Shown: positions 15,397-21,707 of the stretch, piece by piece
How positions within the stretch are numbered: the stretch's first letter is position 1
Layout: each line of letters begins with the position of its first letter
From: JAGXLC01 sp964461045
GTDB lineage: Bacteria; Bacteroidota; Bacteroidia; Bacteroidales; UBA12077
Direction: 5' to 3'
Assembly: GCA_964461045.1 (NCBI GenBank)
Contig: CAYWSJ010000057.1
Location: 1-21,707 of the forward strand
Length of the DNA: 21,707 bases
The notes under the pieces: generated by a model
The model's input: only the letters and a program-made list of their open reading frames with translations
Told to the model about the DNA's origin: nothing
Database searches by the model: none
Made by a program: the position numbers and the translations under genes

Positions 15397-17298
15397 TTAT
15401 AAGCGGGATGCGATTGAATTTTGATAATTTACTGTAAAATAAAAGATTGTACCCTCCCCGGGTTTAGATTCAAACCAAATTCTGCCATTTAATAATTCCA
15501 CAATTTGTTTCACCATAGCTAATCCCATTCCGATGCCCTCAAATTCGCGTTCAGTTGATTCATCAACCTGTCTAAAAGCTCTGAAAATAATTTTAGCTTC
15601 TTCATCATCAATTCCAATGCCTGTATCTTTCACAAATAGTATTAACCTTGACTCTTCATCAATTGTGTAGCCAAAAACTATTTCCCCTTGCTTTGTAAAT
15701 TTAAAAGCATTGCTCAGTAAAATATCCAATATCTTTTTTAATCGAAATCGATCAGTTAATATGTAGGCATCCTCATCACTCCAGTCTTTCTGAAGTCTGA
15801 AATCCACAGTTTTTGTTTGATCTGCGTAAGAAAGATAAATCTTTTTCAATAATTTATTCAGATTAAATGAAACAAAGTTGGGTTTAACCCGCTCCATTTC
15901 AAACTTTGAAAAATCAATTAAATTGTCTATAAGATTCGTAAGTCTTTCAGTATTGCTTTCTATCGACTTAATACACTCCTTCTCTTCAGTATCTGATAAG
16001 CTATGACCTTCCAGTAAATTTGCAAAACCAACTATTGCATTTAAGGGTGTTCTTATTTCATGGGAAACATTTCTAAGAAAAGAAGATTTTAACCGATCTG
16101 CTTCTTCAGCTTTAACTTTAGCCTCTACCAAATCTTCTTCCGACTTTTTTAAATTTGATACCAGATAGTCAATTTTATCCATAAACATATTAAAATGCTT
16201 TGTAAGCTCCCCAATTTCATCTTTCCTAACTATTTTAGCTCTTTGGTCTAACTGCCCTTTTAATCCTTTCCTGAAATACTCTACTAGCTGGCTAATTGGT
16301 TTTGTCAAAGACATTCCCATAAAATAAGCAAGAATCCATGATATAATTATTGCTCCAATTATAACATAGATGATACTTCTCCGAATATCTATTACATTTT
16401 TATAAATCTCACTGGCAGGGGCAGTTGCTGCAATAAACCATCCGTTATGCAGTTTTTTATATCCCAGAATTTTATCCTTTTCCCTGTAAGAATATTTAAA
16501 AATACCTTTGTCGCTCGTTTCAATTAATTGACAAAACTTTCCATAATCTTCTTCTGAAAGTTCGCTTTGCATAAAATCCCCTTTTCGTTCTGGATGAACG
16601 ATAAACCGTTTTTCTCCATTCAAAAGAAAAATATATCCTGTTTCATAAACAGTTATATTAAATATTTCATTAGAAAAATTATGAAAATCAAAATCGGAGC
16701 CAACGGCAGCAATTGTTGTATTTTTAATATCTACAGCTTTAGAATATGAAATAATCTGTCTGTCCCAATCCCACCAATAATAAGGTTCTGTCCATATATC
16801 TCCATATTCCATAGCTCCTGTCCACCATTTCATATTGGAATTTGTAAGGTCCATATCAGTAACCCTGTATTGAGTACTTCTCTGGTAATAACCCGGGTTG
16901 CTTTTATTTTCTACAAAACTGATAGAGTGCCCTCCAGGAGTAATTTGAGGATGAAAAACGATCCATAAACTTAAAGGTTGCATTGACCTGCATATACTGT
17001 CAACTAAAGGAGAATATTTCTTCTTATATCGGATCAGTGCTTGTTCATTATTCAATATTTTATCTGTATTGAAGGTTGCTTTTAATAATCCCTCAAGCAT
17101 CTGAGCTGATTGTTCCAGGTGGTATAATCCTTTTTCAAGTTTATTTGCATGTTTCTCGGTAAGTTCAAGCAATCGCTTATTTGCTTCTTTTGAGGTTAAT
17201 TTATTAGCATGCAAGATGCTTATAATCCCTACCAGGACTATACTAATAATAATAATACCCAGAAAAGAGAGCCATATTTTATGCCGGATTTTTAACAT
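15397..17298 (-). CDS. membrane sensor histidine kinase with dCACHE-like domain
   Basis: Transmembrane signal-sensing kinase, about 633 residues from the first ATG at 17298 (the frame opens four codons earlier with TTG). Numbering here is from that TTG. TM1 is at about 11-33, followed by a large periplasmic domain (35-310) whose segment with WWTGAMEYGDIWTEPY and AAVGSDFDF is of the double-CACHE type. TM2 is at 312-332, a HAMP linker at about 333-385, and a coiled coil leads to HisKA with the phosphate-accepting His417 (NVSHEIRTPLNAIVG). The HATPase has Asn534 (N-box), DTGIGI (562-567) and GIGMGLAM (592-599). No receiver domain is fused and no response regulator lies nearby, so the kinase is an orphan in this window. 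The signal is unknown. It lies downstream of the YARHG gene, from which a weak terminator separates it. Confidence 0.92.
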   Translation of the reverse strand: MLKIRHKIWLSFLGIIIISIVLVGIISILHANKLTSKEANKRLLELTEKHANKLEKGLYHLEQSAQMLEGLLKATFNTDKILNNEQALIRYKKKYSPLVDSICRSMQPLSLWIVFHPQITPGGHSISFVENKSNPGYYQRSTQYRVTDMDLTNSNMKWWTGAMEYGDIWTEPYYWWDWDRQIISYSKAVDIKNTTIAAVGSDFDFHNFSNEIFNITVYETGYIFLLNGEKRFIVHPERKGDFMQSELSEEDYGKFCQLIETSDKGIFKYSYREKDKILGYKKLHNGWFIAATAPASEIYKNVIDIRRSIIYVIIGAIIISWILAYFMGMSLTKPISQLVEYFRKGLKGQLDQRAKIVRKDEIGELTKHFNMFMDKIDYLVSNLKKSEEDLVEAKVKAEEADRLKSSFLRNVSHEIRTPLNAIVGFANLLEGHSLSDTEEKECIKSIESNTERLTNLIDNLIDFSKFEMERVKPNFVSFNLNKLLKKIYLSYADQTKTVDFRLQKDWSDEDAYILTDRFRLKKILDILLSNAFKFTKQGEIVFGYTIDEESRLILFVKDTGIGIDDEEAKIIFRAFRQVDESTEREFEGIGMGLAMVKQIVELLNGRIWFESKPGEGTIFYFTVNYQNSIASRL

Positions 17299-17306
17299 AT
17301 CCTGTG

Positions 17307-17338
17307 GCAATATAGCTCATAATTCATTTAAAAGCAAA
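17307..17338 (-). promoter_or_regulatory. candidate histidine-kinase promoter
   Basis: Minus strand: TTTG (17338-17335), 20 bases, then TATATTGC (17314-17307), a partial -7 match at the correct distance. It would start transcription only a few bases before ATG 17298, so the message would be nearly leaderless. The alternative is readthrough from the YARHG gene. Confidence 0.28.
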
Positions 17339-17343
17339 TAAAC

Positions 17344-17378
17344 AAAAAAGACCTTTTATGAGTGATAATCAAAAAAGG
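17344..17378 (-). terminator. weak terminator between YARHG gene and histidine kinase
   Basis: Directly behind the TAG stop at 17380 the minus strand forms CCTTTT / AAAAGG with an inner TGA/TCA pair set across a single T-T mismatch, followed by TCTTTTTTG. The stem is A-T rich, so termination is probably partial. Confidence 0.5.
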
Positions 17379-17379
17379 A

Positions 17380-18204
17380 CTAAAAATAGAATTTCTGTGA
17401 TAAATACTTATTTTTTTCTATGTATTTTATTTCTAAGTTAATCCAGGCTGGTTTATCCTTAATATATTGTATATGCCAATTATAACTTATATCAGGCTGA
17501 TTTGTTTCACCTTTAACATACAGAAGCTTTTTTTTATCAAAGTAATAACTTACACCGCACTTTTCCCCTGAAATATAATCGTTGTAACAATGTTTAATTG
17601 ATTTTAACTCATGATTCTCTCTATAAGTAGCAATCCAATATGAAAAATTTTCCAGTTTACCTAAATCGACTTTTTTGTTTTGCTCTTTTACATAATTCAC
17701 TTCCAGATCATCTTTTAGTTCCAATGAAAAAAAATTAGGTACAATAATATCATCACTATAATTTTCAGTAACAAAATTGTCCATCTCTGATACTAGTTGC
17801 CGGGGAAAGAAATCCCGGAAAACAACTTTATTGTAGTAGACAACAGAGTCATTTGAAGAAGGATGAACCAATTGAAAAATCCTTTTATTTTTCCTGGAAC
17901 GTTGTATAGGTATTATGCTCCTTAGGTTTTTACGGTCTGTTTTGGTTAATTTATTGTAAGAAAAAGATGAATCGGGCGAGTACCAGTTAAAGTCTGAAAA
18001 TAATTCTTTTAAATAACTACTTTTAAAGATATACCCATGCTTGGCTAAAAGCGAATAATGCGTCAGTATTAAATCAGACAAGTCCAGTTTTTCCAGTTTT
18101 TGCTGAGGTATTATGGTATCTCCTACCAGGTAATCATTTTTTTGAGCTTTTACATTTAATGCGGCAATCAGAAGCATTATAAAAATCAATTCAATTCTTT
18201 TCAT
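17380..18204 (-). CDS. secreted YARHG-domain protein
   Basis: Exported protein of unknown role, 274 residues. Residues 1-20 are a signal peptide (IELIFIMLLIAALNVKA) cut before QKNDY; there is no lipobox Cys. Residues about 43-97 match the YARHG domain: AKHGYIFKSSYLKELFSDF (54-72), then the NWY motif (73-75), then LTKTDRKNLRSI. This domain is thought to be an extracellular module of unknown biochemical function, often in peptidoglycan- or lipoprotein-associated proteins. The first residue of the name motif is Leu (LAKHG) instead of Tyr. The C-terminal half (about 105-274) is unassigned, beta-rich in appearance with many Tyr/Lys. No promoter is certain: TTAATTTG (18235-18228) with TTTG (18262-18259) is the best pair but spaced 23 bases. 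It lies between the rpoC terminator and the kinase gene, which may sense or control the same envelope process. Confidence 0.8.
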   Translation of the reverse strand: MKRIELIFIMLLIAALNVKAQKNDYLVGDTIIPQQKLEKLDLSDLILTHYSLLAKHGYIFKSSYLKELFSDFNWYSPDSSFSYNKLTKTDRKNLRSIIPIQRSRKNKRIFQLVHPSSNDSVVYYNKVVFRDFFPRQLVSEMDNFVTENYSDDIIVPNFFSLELKDDLEVNYVKEQNKKVDLGKLENFSYWIATYRENHELKSIKHCYNDYISGEKCGVSYYFDKKKLLYVKGETNQPDISYNWHIQYIKDKPAWINLEIKYIEKNKYLSQKFYF

Positions 18205-18297
18205 ATCTATTATAATTCAATTATCATCAAATTAAATTTTTATTGCAGTTTAAATAGACAAACTATTTTTTTGTAAGAATATTATATCGGGTAATTT

Positions 18298-18334
18298 TTA
18301 AATAAAAAAAAGGCTGCTTAAATCAGCAGCCTTT
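18298..18334 (-). terminator. strong intrinsic terminator of the rpoC operon
   Basis: AAAGGCTGCT and AGCAGCCTTT form a perfect 10-bp stem with a 6-base loop (18309-18334). On the minus strand the T-run at the stem foot is TTTTTTTATTT. It begins seven bases past the DUF3467 stop, a textbook rho-independent terminator. Confidence 0.95.
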
Positions 18335-18341
18335 CAATTCT

Positions 18342-18686
18342 TTATGCCTGAGCAGTAGGTCCGCCAAAATTCATTGGCATAGAAGGACCGCCGCTTCCTT
18401 TTTTAATATCTATCTCACCATGCATTTGTTCATATTTGTCAATATTATCCTGCAAGGCTTTCAGAAATCTTTTGGCATGTTCAGGAGTAAGAATAATTCT
18501 TGACTGAACCTCAGCTTTGGGGACACCAGGCATAACCCTGATATAATCCAGTATAAATTCAGAACTTGAGTGATTAATAACAGCAAGATTTGAATAAATA
18601 CCCTGAGCAACTTCTTCACTTAAATTAATATTAAGTTGATTTTTGTTGTCCTTTTTGTTTTGATCATTATTATCACTCATAAACAT
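18342..18686 (-). CDS. DUF3467 protein
   Basis: Small cytoplasmic protein of unknown function, 114 residues. The recognisable core is EEVAQGIYSNLAVINHSSSEFILDY (about 25-50), RIILTPEHAKRFLKALQDNIDKYE (about 64-87) and the HGEI end, which is the DUF3467 pattern. The ends are low-complexity: an Asn/Lys/Asp-rich head and a Gly/Pro/Met-rich tail (GGPSMPMNFGGPTAQA). The rpoC stop TAG is immediately followed by ATG 18686; a second ATG two codons in (18680) is also possible. Translation is likely coupled to rpoC. In Bacteroidota the gene is usually found right behind rpoC, suggesting a link to transcription, but no function is established to my knowledge. It is the last gene before a strong terminator. 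Confidence 0.92.
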   Translation of the reverse strand: MFMSDNNDQNKKDNKNQLNINLSEEVAQGIYSNLAVINHSSSEFILDYIRVMPGVPKAEVQSRIILTPEHAKRFLKALQDNIDKYEQMHGEIDIKKGSGGPSMPMNFGGPTAQA

Positions 18687-21600
18687 CTATGATTTAGAAT
18701 CTACTTCTTCTCCTTTTTGACTCTTGGCTCTCATTTTTTCATAATCCTCAATAGAACCTACAATTATATCATCAAATTCTCTTCCTCCTGTACCTGCAGG
18801 TATTTTGTGACCTACAATTACATTTTCTTTGAGTCCCATAAGATCATCCATTTTTCCTCTTATGGCGGCTTCGTTGAGAACTCTTGTAGTTTCCTGGAAA
18901 GAGGCAGCAGATAAGAAACTCTTTGTTTGTAGTGCAGCCCTGGTAATCCCTTGTAACTTCTGACTTGAAGTTGCAGGAACCGCATCTCTTGCTTCAACAG
19001 GTTTCATATCTTTTCTCTTCAGCACAGAGTTTTCATCCCTTAATTTTCTTGCAGTTACAATTTGTCCTGATCTCAGGTTAGTTGAATCTCCATTATCAAC
19101 AACAACTTTCTTATCGTATATCCAGTCGTTTTCTTCCTGGAATTCAACTTTATCTGCAATTTGTTTTTCAAGGAATTTAGTATCTCCGGGATCTTCGATA
19201 ATCACTTTACGCATCATTTGTCGTACAATAATTTCAAAGTGCTTATCATTAATCTTCACGCCCTGCAGCCTATATACTTCCTGAACTTCGTTTACAATAT
19301 ACTCCTGAACCCTTGTTGGGCCTTTAATAGATAGTATATCTGCAGGAGTAATTGCTCCATCAGAAAGTGGCGTTCCAGCTTTTACGTAATCATTTTCCTG
19401 TACAAGAATTTGTTTGGAAAGTGATACGAGATATTTTTTAACTTCTCCTGTTTTCGATTTAATGATAATTTCACGATTACCACGTTTAATCTTACCGAAT
19501 GAAACCTCTCCGTCAATTTCAGAAACAACTGCAGGGTTTGATGGATTTCTTGCCTCAAAGAGTTCAGTAACTCTTGGCAGACCACCGGTGATATCACCAG
19601 ATTTCCCTACAGTACGCGGAATCTTAACAAGAACGTCTCCTGTATTCACTTCGTCGTCTTCCATAACGATTACATGAGCTCCAACCGGAAGGTTGTATGT
19701 TTTTAAAACATCCTCATTGTCGTTGACAATATGAATTTCAGGATTCTTCTTCTTATCTTTTGTCTCAATAATTACTTTTTCTTTGAATCCTGTCTGCTCA
19801 TCAGATTCTTCTTTATAAGTAATTCCGGGAATTACATTTTTGAATTTCACTTTACCGCCTATCTCAGAAATAATCACGGCGTTATATGGATCCCATTCGC
19901 AAACTACATCTCCTTTTTTCACTTCATCTCCACTATTGTAATAGAGACGAGAACCATAAGGAATATTATTGGTGGATAAGACAATATTTGTATTCTTGTC
20001 GATAATTCGCATCTCAGCCAATCGTCCAATTACAATATCAACTTTCTTGTCTTCTTCCTGTTTTTCAACGGTCCGGAGCTCGTCAATTTCTATGTATCCA
20101 TTATATTTTGATACAATGCTTGAGTTTGCAGCAATATTTGATGCTGTACCGCCCACGTGGAATGTACGAAGTGTAAGCTGCGTTCCTGGTTCACCAATGG
20201 ATTGTGCTGCAATAACTCCAACAGACTCACCATTTTCAACAATATTTCCTGTTGCCAGGTTACGCCCATAACATTTAGAACATACACCCTCTTTTGACTC
20301 ACAAGTTAATACAGAACGTATTTCTACCTGCTCCAATGGCGAATCTTCAATCTGCTGGGCAATTTCCTCAGTGATCATATTTCCAGATTCGACAATAAGA
20401 TCGCCGGTAAACGGGTGATAGATATTATGAACTGCAATTCTACCCAGAATCCTTTCATAGAGTGTTTCTATAACCTCTTCATTCTTAGTTATCGGTCCAA
20501 CCACAAGACCACGTAGAGTACCACAATCGTTCTCCCTGATAATTACATCCTGTGAAACATCAACAAGACGACGAGTCAGATAACCAGCATCTGCAGTTTT
20601 GAGAGCTGTATCAGCAAGACCTTTTCTTGCACCGTGTGTTGAAATAAAATACTCAAGAACCGATAATCCTTCTTTAAAATTAGACAGAATGGGGTTTTCG
20701 ATAATTTCAGAACCTGAGGTTCCGGATTTCTGAGGCTTCGCCATCAGTCCTCTCATTCCTGAGAGCTGTCGTATCTGTTCTTTTGAACCTCTTGCGCCGG
20801 AATCAAGCATCATAAATACTGAGTTGAAGCCCTGATTGTCTTCACTCAGTTTTTTCATTAATATTTGAGTAAGATTGGCATTTGTATGGGTCCAGATGTC
20901 AATAATCTGGTTATATCGTTCTTTATTGGTAATAAAACCCATGTTATAGTTGTTCAGCACCTCATCAACCTGATTATAACCCTGAGGCACAAGCTCATCT
21001 TTTTCTGTAGGAATAATAATATCATCCAGGTTAAAAGATAAACCACCTCTGAATGCCATTTGGAATCCGAGATCCTTAATATCATCAAGGAACTTTGATA
21101 TTTTGGGAACATCTGTTTTCTTCAGAACCTCTCCAATAATATCTCTTAATGATTTTTTAGTCAATAATCGGTTTATATAGCCAATATTTTCAGGAACAAA
21201 CTGATTAAATATTATTCGTCCAACAGTGGTTTCAACGTTATTCTTAATTTTATTGCCCTTTTCATCAATATCGTCAACTTTCACCTTTACTTCAGCATGA
21301 AGGTCAACTGCTTTTTCGTTATAGGCAATAATTGCTTCTTCTGTTGAATAAAACCTTAGTCCTTCTCCTTTTACGCCTTTTCTTGGTTTGGTAATATAGT
21401 ATAAGCCCAATACCATATCCTGTGAAGGCACAGTAATAGGTGCTCCATTAGCAGGATTAAGCACATTATGAGTAGACAACATCAACAACTGAGCTTCCAG
21501 AATAGCAGCATTACCTAAAGGAAGGTGTACCGCCATCTGGTCACCATCAAAGTCGGCATTAAAAGGTGTACAAACTAATGGATGCAACTGAATAGCTTTT

Positions 21601-21707
21601 CCTTCGATAAGTTTCGGCTGGAAAGCCTGGATTCCTAGTCGGTGCAATGTAGGAGCACGGTTCAACATAACCGGGTGTCCTTTCATTACATTCTCCAGGA
21701 TATCCCA
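18687..21707 (-). CDS. rpoC: RNA polymerase beta' subunit, C-terminal part (cut by window end)
   Basis: Large catalytic subunit of bacterial RNA polymerase. The window holds about 1006 codons; the frame runs off the right edge (WDILENV...), and the first residue here corresponds roughly to E. coli position 409. Visible parts: the catalytic loop NADFDGDQ at 21537-21560, whose three Asp bind Mg2+; the F-loop SGARGSKEQIRQLSGMRG; the bridge helix EGLSVLEYFISTHGARKGLAD; the second zinc site Cys in NDCGT plus CESKEGVCSKC; the trigger loop with AAQSIGEPGTQLTLRTFHVGG; and an SI3-like insert after it, as in E. coli, ending near DITGGLPRVTELFEAR. The C-terminal ALQTKSFLSAASFQETTRVL and GLKENVIVGHKIPAGTG close the active centre and omega-binding region. 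Stop TAG at 18687 abuts the DUF3467 start. Upstream rpoB is outside the window. Confidence 0.99.
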   Translation of the reverse strand, partial: WDILENVMKGHPVMLNRAPTLHRLGIQAFQPKLIEGKAIQLHPLVCTPFNADFDGDQMAVHLPLGNAAILEAQLLMLSTHNVLNPANGAPITVPSQDMVLGLYYITKPRKGVKGEGLRFYSTEEAIIAYNEKAVDLHAEVKVKVDDIDEKGNKIKNNVETTVGRIIFNQFVPENIGYINRLLTKKSLRDIIGEVLKKTDVPKISKFLDDIKDLGFQMAFRGGLSFNLDDIIIPTEKDELVPQGYNQVDEVLNNYNMGFITNKERYNQIIDIWTHTNANLTQILMKKLSEDNQGFNSVFMMLDSGARGSKEQIRQLSGMRGLMAKPQKSGTSGSEIIENPILSNFKEGLSVLEYFISTHGARKGLADTALKTADAGYLTRRLVDVSQDVIIRENDCGTLRGLVVGPITKNEEVIETLYERILGRIAVHNIYHPFTGDLIVESGNMITEEIAQQIEDSPLEQVEIRSVLTCESKEGVCSKCYGRNLATGNIVENGESVGVIAAQSIGEPGTQLTLRTFHVGGTASNIAANSSIVSKYNGYIEIDELRTVEKQEEDKKVDIVIGRLAEMRIIDKNTNIVLSTNNIPYGSRLYYNSGDEVKKGDVVCEWDPYNAVIISEIGGKVKFKNVIPGITYKEESDEQTGFKEKVIIETKDKKKNPEIHIVNDNEDVLKTYNLPVGAHVIVMEDDEVNTGDVLVKIPRTVGKSGDITGGLPRVTELFEARNPSNPAVVSEIDGEVSFGKIKRGNREIIIKSKTGEVKKYLVSLSKQILVQENDYVKAGTPLSDGAITPADILSIKGPTRVQEYIVNEVQEVYRLQGVKINDKHFEIIVRQMMRKVIIEDPGDTKFLEKQIADKVEFQEENDWIYDKKVVVDNGDSTNLRSGQIVTARKLRDENSVLKRKDMKPVEARDAVPATSSQKLQGITRAALQTKSFLSAASFQETTRVLNEAAIRGKMDDLMGLKENVIVGHKIPAGTGGREFDDIIVGSIEDYEKMRAKSQKGEEVDSKS

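Noticed and set aside
17299..17310. TTG start for the histidine kinase at 17310
   Set aside because: The ATG at 17298 gives a normal short cytoplasmic lead before TM1, and the TTG overlaps the candidate -7 box.
1..21707. Insertion sequences, CRISPR repeats, tRNA or rRNA genes, prophage or defence genes
   Set aside because: No transposase, repeat array, cloverleaf or relevant domain is visible; all long frames are chromosomal housekeeping, envelope or energy-metabolism genes.

Overview
The window is a stretch of AT-rich chromosome from a member of the Bacteroidota, most likely from the Bacteroidales/Marinilabiliales side (family level is only a guess). The evidence is: several -7 promoter boxes of the Bacteroidota type (TAnnTTTG) with no clear Shine-Dalgarno sequences, a DUF3467 gene directly behind rpoC, ftsE standing alone without ftsX, gyrB behind a TPR/outer-membrane-barrel pair, and many secreted proteins that would start with Gln after signal cleavage. 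I see no mobile element, tRNA, rRNA or CRISPR array. No gap between genes exceeds 200 bases.

Layout, left to right. (1) gyrB, minus strand, complete. (2) A minus-strand pair read toward gyrB: a 1033-residue periplasmic TPR protein (3861-6962) followed at once by an outer-membrane beta-barrel protein (2160-3854). (3) ftsE on the plus strand, divergent from the TPR gene, ending at a strong hairpin terminator that also ends the next operon. (4) A five-gene minus-strand operon (13704 down to 7913): etfB, etfA, a membrane protein with NarI-like helices and two [4Fe-4S] motifs, a small CCG-domain (HdrB-like) protein, and a long-type acyl-CoA dehydrogenase. (5) cstA, divergent from etfB. (6) A sensor histidine kinase with a dCACHE-like periplasmic domain, and upstream of it a secreted YARHG-domain protein, both minus strand. 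(7) The end of the RNA polymerase operon, minus strand: rpoC, cut by the right edge of the window, then a DUF3467 gene and a strong terminator.

The most coherent system is the ETF operon. It encodes a path from acyl-CoA to the quinone pool: the dehydrogenase reduces EtfAB, and the membrane FeS protein plus the CCG protein look like a split version of the membrane ETF:menaquinone oxidoreductase (EMO/EtfD type). The CCG protein is unusual because all four cysteine positions of its N-terminal half are replaced, leaving one intact cluster-binding motif. A hairpin between etfA and the membrane subunit may tune expression inside the operon. The other genes are mostly conserved housekeeping or cell-envelope functions. 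I did not find a clearly new defence system or mobile system here.
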